The notes: generated by a model from the sequence alone, not told the origin. A stretch of 64,000 bases of DNA from Marinobacter litoralis (GCF_003336705.1 NZ_QMDL01000002.1:791262-855261); one strand, 5' to 3'. Shown: positions 47,901-56,242, counted from the first letter of the stretch. Translations and numbers: made by a program.

Positions 47901-48062
47901 GGCACTGGCACCCGGGAATCGCCCGTCCACCACAACTTGCGGCGGCACCACGTTCGGGTATTGCTCCACCGGCAATCCGAGCAGTGCCAACGCACCGCCC
48001 AAGGTAATGATGATTGAAATGACCGTCGCGAAAATCGGCCGGTCGATGAATGTGCGCAACAT
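44952..48062 (-). CDS. RND efflux transporter, HAE1 family
   Basis: A 1036-residue AcrB/MexF-type proton-driven drug efflux pump of the inner membrane. It opens MLRTFIDRPIFATVISIIIT, has two large periplasmic loops and 12 membrane helices. Family marks include FPGASADVISDSVVAPLEQ, the helix 4 region LLTLFGLILAIGVVVDNAI containing the proton-relay Asp, and GLAAKNAILIVEFA in helix 10. It overlaps the adaptor gene by one codon (ATGA), so both come from one transcript. No outer-membrane channel gene is present; it presumably shares a TolC/OprM made elsewhere. Confidence 0.96.
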   Translation of the reverse strand: MLRTFIDRPIFATVISIIITLGGALALLGLPVEQYPNVVPPQVVVDGRFPGASADVISDSVVAPLEQEINGVDDMIYLESSATDSGSFRISVSFEIGTDPDQATINVNNRVQQALARLPQSVRNQGLKVEARSTSILQVIALSSPDNSMDVVEISNYALLNVLDELVRLPGIGNASLFGAQDYSMRIWLRPDKLAQYELTPGDVANALRAQNAQFAAGRIGAEPAPKGQAFTFSVSAPGRLTSPEEFGEVILRSDEQGASLRLKDVARIELGALNYDFAAIYNGGATVPMGIYLQPGANALDAAEAVNKAMEEISDRFPEGLEFSVPYDTTRFIDISIQEVFSTFIMAVVLVVLVTFLFLQNLSATLIPLMAIPVSLIGTFAGMQALGFSVNLLTLFGLILAIGVVVDNAIIIMENAERLIKEKGMTAYDAAVTTIGQVSGAVISSTLVLVAVFAPVAFLGGLSGELYRQFAITIAVSVVISGVVALTLTPAMCAMLLGKESKQLTVFRWFDAGFDKLTTGFSGVVDWLLKHAVVGVLLFAAMLGSVVFLMNKMPSGLVPQEDQGFVLAAYALPPVSAMSRTEDARDELAAKMKSLPEVKDVVAFAGFDIISSALRTNSGVAFVTLEDWAEREGEGQGAADIAKKIMGIGFGMPEAFVIAFTPPPIQGLSTTGGVEGYIQARGGRTPAEIKAMADKFTQAANARPELTNVRVTLDTGIPRYKANVDREKAQAAGVPIDQIFTTMQSTFGGLYVNDFTLEGRNWQVNLQSEGEFRSHPGDLRKVFVRSNYGEMIPLSSLVELERTSGPDILNRFNVYPAAKLLADPGPGYTTGAALAALEAVAAEQFDRDTLVGWTGEAYQLQDSADSGAMAFGMGLLLVFLILAAQYERWGLPVAVATAVPFGVFGAALASLWRGFPNDIYFQVGLLVLIGLAAKNAILIVEFAAQNRKSGMTSFEAASAAARQRFRAIMMTALTFIVGSLPLAFSSGAGAVSRQEIGTVVVGGMLAASTLALFFVPLFYKLIEDFGDWRKQRKKA

Positions 48063-49234
48063 CAGTTCGCACCCTCCCCGGCGTTGTTATTGGTAATCTT
48101 GACCGGTGCGCCCGGGCGAAGATTGGTCAGTCCGGTCACAATGAACCGGTCGCCGGCTTCCAAGCCCTTCAGAAGAATCTGACGGCCGTTGGTGACAGGG
48201 CCAAGCTCAACACCACGCGCCTGGGCTTTGCCTTCGTCGTCCACCACGTAAACCATCGGTCCTTTTGGCCCCTCGGCAATGGCTGCTTCGGGCACGGTGA
48301 TCACGTTCTCGAAGTTCTGCAGCTCAACCCGCACCCGAACAAACTGCCCCGGCACAATCACATGCTCCGGATTCGGGAAGACCGCCCTCGCCGATACCGA
48401 CCCGGTGCGTGGGTCTAGTGTGGAGGCAGTGAAATCAATCCGGCCTTCCAATGGGTATTCGTCACCATTCGCCAACACCAATCGGGCGGATACGTCCTGC
48501 ACCTCATCAGAACGGGCCATGCCTTCCGCTGCGGCACGGCGAATACTGGCGTCGTTTTCAGGCAATGCAAAGCGCACATGAACCGGATCGAGCTGTACAA
48601 TCGTCGTCAGCAAGGTGCCCGCGTCCACCAAACTGCCTTCCGGCAGATCCTCAAGACTGGTCACGCCACTGAGCGGCGCGGTCACTTGCGTGTAACCAAG
48701 GTTCAGTTCCGACTTGGTCATACCCGCTTCGGCAACGGCCAAATTGGCTCTTGCCAGCTCCAGAGCCGATTCAGCAGAATCACGATCCCGCTCGCTGACC
48801 GCTTTACGCTGGTACAAGGATGAGATCCGGGCCCATTCCCGTTCGGCCTGACGCAAATTGGCTTCCGCTACCTGACGCTGTGCTTTGGCCTGCTGGAACG
48901 CGGCTTCCGCCGGCTTAGGGTCGATACGGAACAGGGAGTCGCCTTCCCGCACCATTTGCCCTTCCGCATAAAGCCGCTCTTCGAGCACCCCGTTGACTCG
49001 TGCACGAACTTGCACCTCTCGAGCACCCCGTGCCCGCCCGGCATAGTCCTGGCGAACGGTGGCATCGCTCAGCTCAGCCGTTTCTACCGTTACCGCTGCC
49101 GGCGGGAAACCGCCACCGCCCTGCTGACCGGCATTGTCTTCACTGCTACAGCCAGCGAACATCAACAGGGTCGATAAGCTTGCAATAATCAGCCCGGCAC
49201 GGGCAGCTGGGCGATGAGATAATTCCATGGTCAT
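48062..49234 (-). CDS. RND efflux periplasmic adaptor (membrane fusion protein)
   Basis: A 390-residue lipoprotein adaptor linking the RND pump to an outer-membrane channel. The start ATG 49234 has AGGAG eight bases ahead. The signal ends in a lipobox (MFAGC). The lipoyl/hairpin order is classic: VQVRARVNGVLEERLYAEG, a coiled hairpin (AFQQAKAQRQVAEANLRQAE), the AELNLGYTQVTAPLSG-like return, then beta-barrel domains. It is the first gene of the operon, divergent from a TetR-family repressor across a conserved palindrome. Confidence 0.95.
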   Translation of the reverse strand: MTMELSHRPAARAGLIIASLSTLLMFAGCSSEDNAGQQGGGGFPPAAVTVETAELSDATVRQDYAGRARGAREVQVRARVNGVLEERLYAEGQMVREGDSLFRIDPKPAEAAFQQAKAQRQVAEANLRQAEREWARISSLYQRKAVSERDRDSAESALELARANLAVAEAGMTKSELNLGYTQVTAPLSGVTSLEDLPEGSLVDAGTLLTTIVQLDPVHVRFALPENDASIRRAAAEGMARSDEVQDVSARLVLANGDEYPLEGRIDFTASTLDPRTGSVSARAVFPNPEHVIVPGQFVRVRVELQNFENVITVPEAAIAEGPKGPMVYVVDDEGKAQARGVELGPVTNGRQILLKGLEAGDRFIVTGLTNLRPGAPVKITNNNAGEGAN

Positions 49235-49310
49235 GTGCGTTCTCCTGAACACGAGGCAAATCAATCCGGGCAAATAAGCAGGTTAGAACGGCCTGCAAAA
49301 TTAGCACGCT

Positions 49311-49334
49311 AACATACATTCATTCGTGTATGTA
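49311..49334. promoter_or_regulatory. AcrR-like TetR operator between pump and regulator
   Basis: ACATACA (49312-49318), 8 bases, TGTATGT (49327-49333) reproduces the spacing and half-sites of the E. coli AcrR operator. A TATACT -10 candidate lies at 49353-49358 in front of the tetR gene. A second overlapping half-site (TATGTATGT) extends the right arm. Binding here could repress both directions. Confidence 0.78.
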
Positions 49335-49391
49335 TGTAAACATTTATTCCGCTATACTGACGGTTTATACCGACACTATAGTTACGGAATC

Positions 49392-49994
49392 ATGGCACGG
49401 AAAACGAAAGCAGAAGCGGCAGCCACACGCGAGTCCATTCTCGATGCCGCCGAACAGGTGTTTATCGACAAAGGCGTTGCGCGTGCTTCACTCGAACAAA
49501 TTGCCAACAAGGCCGGTGTGACTCGGGGAGCAATTTACTGGCACTTCCGCAATAAGCAGGACGTTCTCGACGCCATGCTTGAACGGGTACGGGCGCCTCT
49601 AGGGGAAATGCTGGCGAGCGCCAGTCGCGGCAGCGGTAGCCTCGCCAATTTGAAAGCGGTGTGCACGCTTGCGCTGAGAAAACTTGCGGAGGACCCGAGG
49701 TACTTCCGGGTACACTACATTCTGCTTCATCGAAACGAGTCTGATCAGGCTCTGAATAGACACCGGGAACTATCAGCCAGCGCCATTGCTCAGCTGGTCG
49801 AGATTATGGCCCTGCCCGAGAACCAGGCACGCCTGCGCCCACACCTGACCCCCGACCACGCAGCCTATTTGCTACACACACAAATGCTGGGCCTGTTTTT
49901 TCACTGGCTGATCGCACCGGAACAACGACCACTGGCCGACATCGCCCCGACACTGGTTGAAACCATCTTCTTCGGCCTGCTCTCAGATAACTGA
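49392..49994 (+). CDS. TetR/AcrR-family repressor of the RND pump
   Basis: A 200-residue regulator starting at ATG 49392 (MARKTKAEAAATRESIL). The N-terminal helix-turn-helix is AcrR/TtgR-like: VARASLEQIANKAGVTRGAI followed by YWHFRNKQDVLDAML. The C-terminal domain (about 85-200) has the TetR_C helical pattern for drug binding. A longer frame reads into the operator and lacks a ribosome site. Divergent placement and the AcrR-like palindrome indicate that it represses the pump operon and itself. Confidence 0.93.
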   Translation: MARKTKAEAAATRESILDAAEQVFIDKGVARASLEQIANKAGVTRGAIYWHFRNKQDVLDAMLERVRAPLGEMLASASRGSGSLANLKAVCTLALRKLAEDPRYFRVHYILLHRNESDQALNRHRELSASAIAQLVEIMALPENQARLRPHLTPDHAAYLLHTQMLGLFFHWLIAPEQRPLADIAPTLVETIFFGLLSDN

Positions 49995-50011
49995 ACCGGT
50001 AACCGACTCGC

Positions 50012-51838
50012 TCACGCCCACACCCACAGGATCACGGGAACCGCCACCACCGTGACCACGACAGACAAGGGCAGCCCCAGCCGCCAATAATCCGCAAAGC
50101 GATAGCCGCCCGGTTCCATCACCAACACATTGGACTGGTGCCCAATGGGCGTAAGGAACGCGCACGATGTGCCCACGGCAACCCCCATTAAGGCTGCATC
50201 GGACGACAGGTCAAGCTGAAGTGACAGACCAAGCGCTATAGGCGCCACCAAGACCGCTGCCGCCGCATTGTTCACCACATTGGATAACAACATCGAGCCC
50301 ACCAGAATAATGGTCAGTGCTACCCAGCCCGCCTGACCTTCGGCAACCGCCAGTATTTGACCCGCAATAAGGTCTGCCCCTCCGGTAGCATCCAGCGCTT
50401 GCCCCACCGGGATCATCGCGGCCAGCAAGACAATCACCGACCAATCAATCGCCTTATACGCTTCGGTGGTATCCAGCAGTCCCACCAACACCATAGCCAC
50501 GGCACAGGCTACCAACGCCACCGGCGGCGCCAGCAAGCCGGAAAGGATCAGGCCAATCGCCGCGATGAACAGGCCGCCGGCCAGCCACAGACTTTTCTGC
50601 CGGCCAAGCGTCAACTCACGCTCTGCCAAAGGCAGACAACCCAGTGTTTGCAACGTGGCCATGACCTTACTTTCGTGCGCCTGCACCAGCAGAATGTCAC
50701 CGGACCGGAAGCGAGTGTCCGATAAGCGCTGGGTCAATCGATGGCCCTGACGAGCGATCGCCACCACGTTCAGCCCGTAGTGTTCGCGCAGATTGAAGCG
50801 GTTAGTGGTTCGGCCTATGAGTAGAGAGGAAGGTGTGATCACGGCTTCGGTCAGGCGGACATCGCCGGTCGCTATTTTTTCCTCTTTATCCTCTCGGGAA
50901 CGTCCTTTTCCTGCCGGCTCCTCTCCTTCGTTAGCACCGTCCTCGCCCTCGACGGCATTCGCCAGCGCCAGACCGGTACTGTCCACAAATTCTTGCAAGC
51001 TTTCGGTGTCAGCCTGTACCAGCAAAACATCACCTTCCCGTAACACCAGATACGACGAGGGTGCAGGAGAGCTTTTTTCGTCTCTAATGAGCGCAAGCAC
51101 CACAACGCTCTTATCTTCCTCTCCGGAGGTCAGCAGGTTATGCAGCGTGCTCCCCGCATAGCCGGACCCTTCCGGAACCCGGAGTTCCGTCACGTAGTCG
51201 CCGACATTAAACAATTTGTCGTCGCTAGCCGGGTCATCCCGTTTCGGCGTAAACCGCCACCCCACCAACCCAATAAACGCAATACCCGCTACCGTGATGG
51301 CAAGCCCGGCCGGCGCGAAATCCACCAAACCGAATGTCCCGACCTCGCGGTAACTGGCAATGATGATGTTCGGCGGAGTGCCGATCAAAGTGATGGTGCC
51401 ACCCAGCAGCGAACCGAACGCGAGCGGCATGAGCAACAGAGAAGGGGAACGGCCAGACTTCCGAGACATCCAGATAGCCACCGGCATCAGAAGCGCCAGT
51501 GCACCCACGTTATTGATAAAAGCAGAACACAGAGCAACCACGCCCGTCAGCGTGATCACCTGCAGCACGGCATTCTGCCCTACCCTGCCCAGAAGCTTTG
51601 CGATGGCATCCACGAACCCACTATTCACCAAGCCCTGACTGATCACCAGAACCGCCGCCACGGTAATCACCGCTGGATGGCCAAAGCCGGCAAAAAGATC
51701 AGCCGAGGGTACCAGGCCGGCAACCGCGATCGCCAGTAACGCCAGCATGGCCACCACATCAAAACGCAGGCGGTTCCAGACAAACATGGCCAGAGTGATT
51801 CCAAGCACTAAAAAAACGGTGCCTTGCTCGATATTCAA
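50012..51838 (-). CDS. SLC13/DASS-family transporter with RCK_C domains
   Basis: A 608-residue membrane protein. The start is TTG 51838 (MNIEQGTVFLVLGITLAMF) with AAGGAG seven bases ahead; the frame is open for about 100 more residues upstream but these look non-coding. Two membrane halves (SAFINNVGALALLMPVA, TLIGTPPNIIIASY; and LLSNVVNNAAAAVLVAPIAL, SCAFLTPIGHQSNVLVM) flank a cytosolic part with two TrkA-C domains (about 200-400). Such proteins carry dicarboxylates, sulfate or other anions with sodium; the substrate is unassigned. It is convergent with tetR. Confidence 0.88.
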   Translation of the reverse strand: MNIEQGTVFLVLGITLAMFVWNRLRFDVVAMLALLAIAVAGLVPSADLFAGFGHPAVITVAAVLVISQGLVNSGFVDAIAKLLGRVGQNAVLQVITLTGVVALCSAFINNVGALALLMPVAIWMSRKSGRSPSLLLMPLAFGSLLGGTITLIGTPPNIIIASYREVGTFGLVDFAPAGLAITVAGIAFIGLVGWRFTPKRDDPASDDKLFNVGDYVTELRVPEGSGYAGSTLHNLLTSGEEDKSVVVLALIRDEKSSPAPSSYLVLREGDVLLVQADTESLQEFVDSTGLALANAVEGEDGANEGEEPAGKGRSREDKEEKIATGDVRLTEAVITPSSLLIGRTTNRFNLREHYGLNVVAIARQGHRLTQRLSDTRFRSGDILLVQAHESKVMATLQTLGCLPLAERELTLGRQKSLWLAGGLFIAAIGLILSGLLAPPVALVACAVAMVLVGLLDTTEAYKAIDWSVIVLLAAMIPVGQALDATGGADLIAGQILAVAEGQAGWVALTIILVGSMLLSNVVNNAAAAVLVAPIALGLSLQLDLSSDAALMGVAVGTSCAFLTPIGHQSNVLVMEPGGYRFADYWRLGLPLSVVVTVVAVPVILWVWA

Positions 51839-52171
51839 TGGCTCACTCCTTTTACCGGTGTTCTTGCAGCATACAACAAAGCACCAAAAACAAGAGAGAC
51901 GGAGATTAAAAAGCGTCAGCCATTTATACATCTGGCAAGAGCACTCGTTACCGGCGCGCGCAGCAACTCTCTGTATCCAGTTAATTAACCTTCTTCTGGC
52001 ACGCAACCTGCGGTTCGTATACTCAAGCAGGATGTTTAGAGCGACAGAACGCTGTCGCAGCGGGTCACGCAGGAATAGTGACCGGATATTGAGCCGTACC
52101 GGTAAAGCAGTCTCTCCCTGAACGACTGGCAGTCCTATTTCCAAGGCACACTCCTACGGAGCACCGTCCTT
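51839..52171. other. Intergenic region between SLC13 and regulator genes
   Basis: About 330 bases separating two divergent genes. Apart from the SLC13 ribosome site and the -24/-12 sequence at 51997 nothing further was recognised: no RNA gene, terminator or credible small frame. The SLC13 promoter must lie here but was not identified. Confidence 0.4.
51997..52012 (+). promoter_or_regulatory. Candidate sigma-54 promoter of regulator/barrel operon
   Basis: TGGCACGCAACCTGCG has GG and GC in -24/-12 register and a perfect TGGCACG block; the -12 part is CTGCG rather than TTGCA. It would start transcription near 52023, about 150 bases before the regulator ATG. A similar sequence precedes the opposing operon at 57519-57534. 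Confidence 0.5.
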
Positions 52172-53560
52172 ATGGAAAAGCGACCGCTTGTTTGGTTGTC
52201 AGCGGCACAAGGCAACACCCTCATTCGGGGCTTGTTACAACCTCGCTGGAGCCTGATCGATTTCGATTTCTCGAAACCGGTATCGTTATTTCCAAACACT
52301 CCCGATGCTGCCAAGGTAGGTGTGCTGGAACTGCCCGAGAATGTCGAAACCGACCTGCCTCAACTGGAAAAATGGCTCGAAGCCATCGGCATCATTTATT
52401 GGGTTGCTATCGCTCCCGAAAAACCACACAGCAGAACGTCTACCGCCAATCTGATTGTTCGTTATTGCTCGGATTTCCACACCCAACCCGTAGACGCGGA
52501 GCGTTTAAACACTGTGCTCGGCCACCTCTGGGGCATGGCATCCATGAAGGAAAGTACCAGTCATGCCAATCTCCATGATTATGGTGATTTAGCTCTGCTT
52601 GGAAGCTCCGCCGCCATTCAGAACGTGCATAGCCTTTTACGCCGTTTCTCCGCCACATTGGAGCCGGTTCTGATCACCGGAGAAAGCAGCACCGGAAAAG
52701 ACGCGGGCGCACGTTTCATCCACAACCACTCCATACGCGCCACCGGTCCGCTGATCTTCGTTAACTGCGCCGCACTGCCCAGCACCCTCACTCACAGTGA
52801 ACTGTTCGGCTACGAAAAAGGCGCGTTCACCAGCGCCCAACAATCCCATCCGGGCCGGCTCGAGCAGGCAAACGGCGGCACACTGGTTTTTTCTGGCATC
52901 AACGAGCTCCACCTGGAGCAGCAATCCGCGTTACTCCGTTTTCTGCAGGAAGGCGAGGTACAACGAGTGGGCAGCAATACACGTATTTCGGCGAACGGTC
53001 GTGTCATTGCAACAACCACCCAACCCTTGCAGGAACTGGTTGCAGTGGGATTATTTAGGAGTGACGTGTATTTTCGCTTGGGCAATCTGGAGGTTGTACT
53101 TCCGCCGTTGCGAGATCGTTGCGAAGACATTCCAGCCCTCGCTCAGACGTTGCTCGAGGCATCCTTGCCGGGACTCGAACGAAAGCGCCTCAGTGATGCT
53201 GCCATGCATTGCTTAATTAACCACTCTTGGCCCGGCAACCTGCAGGAGCTGCAAAACCGTTTGCGTCGAGGCGTTCTGCTCAGCGAGCAAACCACTATTG
53301 AACCCGCCGATCTGGGGCTTCGTGCACCCAGCGCGGGCCGCTCTCAGCCCTCCAATTTAAGCCTTCAGGCGTTTCGGGATCAGGCCGATCACCAGGCGCT
53401 CATCTGCAGTCTCCGCTTATCAAACAACAACCTGTCTGAAGCCGCACGGGTTCTGAAAATATCTCGCGCCTCTTTCTACCGATTACTTGAAAAACACAAC
53501 CCACAACCACCTAGCCGGGGCTTCCGGCAAAATCCTACGCCCAAGGGAGATGCCACATGA
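52172..53560 (+). CDS. VpsR-like enhancer-binding regulator with degenerate AAA+ motifs
   Basis: A 462-residue NtrC-family protein. The first 120 residues form a receiver-like domain without an obvious phosphorylation Asp, reminiscent of VpsR. The AAA+ domain (about 140-370) keeps Walker A (GESSTGKD, 170-177) and arginine-finger region (FRSDVYFRLGNLEVVLPPLR). However, Walker B lacks the Asp-Glu pair (LVFSGI, 238-243) and the sigma-54 loop reads GAFTSA instead of GAFTGA (217-222). A Fis-type helix-turn-helix ends the protein (NNNLSEAARVLKISRASFYR). VpsR and FleQ are known to respond to cyclic-di-GMP. The gene overlaps the barrel gene by four bases and probably controls the fibre cluster. Confidence 0.82.
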   Translation: MEKRPLVWLSAAQGNTLIRGLLQPRWSLIDFDFSKPVSLFPNTPDAAKVGVLELPENVETDLPQLEKWLEAIGIIYWVAIAPEKPHSRTSTANLIVRYCSDFHTQPVDAERLNTVLGHLWGMASMKESTSHANLHDYGDLALLGSSAAIQNVHSLLRRFSATLEPVLITGESSTGKDAGARFIHNHSIRATGPLIFVNCAALPSTLTHSELFGYEKGAFTSAQQSHPGRLEQANGGTLVFSGINELHLEQQSALLRFLQEGEVQRVGSNTRISANGRVIATTTQPLQELVAVGLFRSDVYFRLGNLEVVLPPLRDRCEDIPALAQTLLEASLPGLERKRLSDAAMHCLINHSWPGNLQELQNRLRRGVLLSEQTTIEPADLGLRAPSAGRSQPSNLSLQAFRDQADHQALICSLRLSNNNLSEAARVLKISRASFYRLLEKHNPQPPSRGFRQNPTPKGDAT

Positions 53561-54618
53561 AAACCCAAACAACCTTACTGCTCGCCGTATCCCTGTGTCT
53601 GCCAAGCGCTGTATCCATGGCAAAGCCGGAGCATGAAATGCGCCCTGGTGCCTGGCGATCTGCCGAAAAAGAAAGCGAGAACGCCTCAGATATCGCCTCC
53701 ATCACCGCTGACCGAGGCATTGTCACACAGCCCGGGCGATTCATTATCGAGCCGGCGATATCCCATGCTCACAGCACCTCCACGCTGGTTGCGGTAGAAG
53801 GTTACACCGTTATTCCAGCCCTACTGATTGGCCTGATCAATATTTCCGAAGTTCAACGGGATATTTTTGTCGGTGCGGTATCACTCAAATATGGTTTCAG
53901 CAGCCGCTTCGAAGCCTCCCTGCGAGTGCCTTATTTAAGTATTCAGGAAGACCTCCGGGAACGAGAAGCCTTTGACGGCACCCCGGTTGATACCTTGCGA
54001 GAATCGTCAGGTGATGGCTTGGGGGACATCGAACTGGCCGTACGTTATCAGCTCAACGATGGCCTCGAGGGCTGGCCCTACGTGATTGGCTCTTTCCGGG
54101 TCAAAGCGCCGACAGGCGACAGCCCCTACGATGTTGATCAAGAGGTGATCAGAGACAGCCAAGGCAACCCCATTGGGGTTGAGCTCGCCGAGCGCCCTAC
54201 AGGCTCGGGCTTCTGGTCCTTCGAGCCGGGCCTGTCATTTATTTACCCCTCGGACCCGGCGGTTCTGTATGGCAATCTGAGCTATGTATACACTCTCAAA
54301 GACGACAAGGGGTTCGAGAACGGCAACACCATTGATCCCGGCAACGTCGTGCGATTCGGTTTTGGCATGGGGTTCGCGTTCAACGAGCGCACATCATTCA
54401 GCATTGGCTATGACCAGTCGATTATCGGCGACACCACTTATGAGCGCGACATCGATCTGTTTGCTGCGAACTTTGACCGCATTCAGATTGGTTCATTATC
54501 GTTCGGCCTGTCGCACAGGCTGAAGTCCAATACGACACTCAGCCTTACCGTCAATGTTGGCGTTACCGAGAATGCTCCGGATACTGAAATCACCTTGAAG
54601 CTACCGATCAGTCTCTAG
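53557..54618 (+). CDS. Outer-membrane beta-barrel protein, possible export channel
   Basis: A 353-residue exported protein: signal peptide ending SMA-K, then a Glu/Ser-rich segment and a long beta region with alternating aromatic/aliphatic residues (GRFIIEPAISHAHSTST, AVSLKYGFSSRFEASLRVPY, VRFGFGMGFAFNERTSFSIG), and a terminal strand ITLKLPISL. It looks like the transporter/porin family often annotated as MetA-pathway or DUF transporter. Position with a C39 peptidase and secreted small proteins suggests a role like FapF, the exporter of Fap amyloid, but sequence identity to FapF is not evident to me. It is coupled to the regulator gene. Confidence 0.72.
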   Translation: MKTQTTLLLAVSLCLPSAVSMAKPEHEMRPGAWRSAEKESENASDIASITADRGIVTQPGRFIIEPAISHAHSTSTLVAVEGYTVIPALLIGLINISEVQRDIFVGAVSLKYGFSSRFEASLRVPYLSIQEDLREREAFDGTPVDTLRESSGDGLGDIELAVRYQLNDGLEGWPYVIGSFRVKAPTGDSPYDVDQEVIRDSQGNPIGVELAERPTGSGFWSFEPGLSFIYPSDPAVLYGNLSYVYTLKDDKGFENGNTIDPGNVVRFGFGMGFAFNERTSFSIGYDQSIIGDTTYERDIDLFAANFDRIQIGSLSFGLSHRLKSNTTLSLTVNVGVTENAPDTEITLKLPISL

Positions 54619-54648
54619 AGCGGTAAGATGCAACTTGCCTATATGCGA

Positions 54649-55140
54649 CTAACGACCCAGAAACTGTAGGCTCGGGTTCCGCAGGTGGTCGGGAATACGG
54701 TAACCAGTGCCCAGGTTATTCAGTTCGATATTCAGCTGGCGCACATTTTGGATGACAGCGCCGTTCAGATCATTCTGAATCAACGTCATCCAGCCACCTG
54801 AGGCCGACGAGGTAGAGACAAGCGCCTGACCGGCCTGCCCCGAATTGATCAAACTAAGCATACTCTCCACTTGGTGCTGCACCCCGCCTCCGTCCAGCAC
54901 TTGGTTTAAATTCGGAATGGTCAGGCGGTTCACTGCCAGCGTGTCTCCGTTCACCGACATAATCTGCTCAAGCCCGATCGAAATCTCGAGATTGTCGAGC
55001 ATAAAACCGCCGCGTTGCGCTGCAAGTTCCGGGTCAGTCAACGGCTGGGCAATGAACATGCTTTCCGCGCTGGCCGGCAATGTGCCTGCAGCCAACCCTG
55101 TGACCAGCCCGACAATTAAAAATCCGTATCGACTTCTCAT
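54649..55140 (-). CDS. Small secreted protein of the fibre cluster (FapE-position)
   Basis: A 163-residue exported protein with signal peptide (GLAAGTLPASA). The mature part opens SMFIAQPLTDPELAAQRGGF, similar to double-Gly-like leader regions, and later has WMTLIQNDLNGAVIQNVRQL, an IQN-type repeat found in amyloid-related proteins. It is the last gene of the minus-strand operon, four bases after the C39 peptidase gene, the place occupied by fapE in Fap operons. I do not recognise a family with certainty. Confidence 0.65.
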   Translation of the reverse strand: MRSRYGFLIVGLVTGLAAGTLPASAESMFIAQPLTDPELAAQRGGFMLDNLEISIGLEQIMSVNGDTLAVNRLTIPNLNQVLDGGGVQHQVESMLSLINSGQAGQALVSTSSASGGWMTLIQNDLNGAVIQNVRQLNIELNNLGTGYRIPDHLRNPSLQFLGR

Positions 55141-55144
55141 GGCT

Positions 55145-55837
55145 TTACCACTCCCTAGTCGATGGCCAGTATGGCAAGGTATGGCCTAGCGACGGACCGT
55201 CCTGTCCTTTATCCAAAGGAGCCCGAACAACCTTTGGCCAGTCACCCGCCGCAAGAAATGTGCTGCGCCCTTGCTTAACGTGGCTACGAATAACAAACGC
55301 AGTACCGTCCCAATACCCTTCAAACTCAGCCCTGGAATAGGCTTTTAATCCGCGAGCGGGATCACCCACTAACACTTCGTCGTCACTGATTCCTTTGATA
55401 ACCACAAAGTGACGAAAGCCTTCGAGGTTCATAAGCACAATCACCGGCAAACTCACCTTTTCCCGTATTCCGGATAGCGGCATACGAAAGCCGTCAGCCT
55501 GATACCCTTCCGATTCCAGAAACCGTTTCATATCCAACATGGAGAAGCCGTCTTTACGTACCTTCTCCGGATCTGCCAAAGCGAACATTGCAGAGAAGAC
55601 ACTCTGCTCCGAAACGTCGTGGCTGTAATGGTAGGAAAGCAATGAGGCTATCGCGGCAGAACCACAACTAAAGTCATACTGCTGTTGAATCACCGAACTG
55701 AAACGCTGTTCCTTGAAACTGCTTACTTCAACCTGCAATCCGCCCCCCATCCCTGGCAAATTCACAGTACCGGCAAACGCGGTGGACCAAAGAACCACAG
55801 CGCTGGCTAAACTGACGACAAGCAGCTGCTTAACCAT
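55145..55837 (-). CDS. C39-family cysteine peptidase, exported (FapD-like)
   Basis: A 230-residue protein with a signal peptide (VVLWSTAFA) and a C39 peptidase domain. The catalytic Cys58 lies in QQQYDFSCGSAA, His143 in EGFRHFVVIKG and Asp159 in VLVGDPARGLKAY, a complete triad. The ribosome site is a strong AGGAGGTGG. Free-standing periplasmic C39 peptidases occur in Fap amyloid operons (FapD), where they mature or clear subunits. Its neighbours here are small exported proteins and a repeat protein on the same transcript. Confidence 0.88.
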   Translation of the reverse strand: MVKQLLVVSLASAVVLWSTAFAGTVNLPGMGGGLQVEVSSFKEQRFSSVIQQQYDFSCGSAAIASLLSYHYSHDVSEQSVFSAMFALADPEKVRKDGFSMLDMKRFLESEGYQADGFRMPLSGIREKVSLPVIVLMNLEGFRHFVVIKGISDDEVLVGDPARGLKAYSRAEFEGYWDGTAFVIRSHVKQGRSTFLAAGDWPKVVRAPLDKGQDGPSLGHTLPYWPSTREW

Positions 55838-55850
55838 GGTCCACCTCCTG

Positions 55851-56186
55851 TTACCGATTGATCAGAATGTTTACCTGAGTACTGTCCTGGATCACCACTT
55901 GGTTTCCACTGTTCTGGATCACTGTTGCGATACCTGTCATGTTGTCGAAGGCGTGCTCGGAAATGCTATTGGCTCCAGTCACCACATTCCCCGACAACCT
56001 GTTACCAGTCACGGTTGCCATCTGGTCTGTCTCATTAAACTGCAACTGTAACGGTACGCCCTGACGGCCACTGGATTCAGCCAGCTGACCTGAGGACAGA
56101 GGCTCTACGTTTAACAAACCTTCCCCCTGAGCCAAGCTGCACCACACCAATGTCAGTACACAGATCATCCCCTTGATGTATCCCAT
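55851..56186 (-). CDS. Small secreted protein with IQN motifs
   Basis: A 111-residue exported protein starting at ATG 56186 (MGYIKGMICVLTL) after GGGAGGAA. After the signal peptide it reads LLNVEPLSSGQLAESSGRQG. It ends with a repeat-like GIATVIQNSGNQVVIQDSTQ, the VIQNxGNxVVIQ pattern seen in small proteins encoded near C39 peptidases and amyloid exporters. It lies 13 bases from the peptidase gene. It may be a minor subunit or nucleator; that is inference. Confidence 0.7.
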   Translation of the reverse strand: MGYIKGMICVLTLVWCSLAQGEGLLNVEPLSSGQLAESSGRQGVPLQLQFNETDQMATVTGNRLSGNVVTGANSISEHAFDNMTGIATVIQNSGNQVVIQDSTQVNILINR

Positions 56187-56242
56187 GACGGTTCCTCCCG
56201 GAACGCACGGCCGCATCGTTACTTCGATGCGGCCGGTCCTCC

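Noticed and set aside
51839..52144. N-terminal extension of the SLC13 transporter by about 100 residues
   Set aside because: The extension is Arg/Cys-rich and unlike the family, and AAGGAG sits seven bases before the TTG at 51838, which gives a normal N-terminus.
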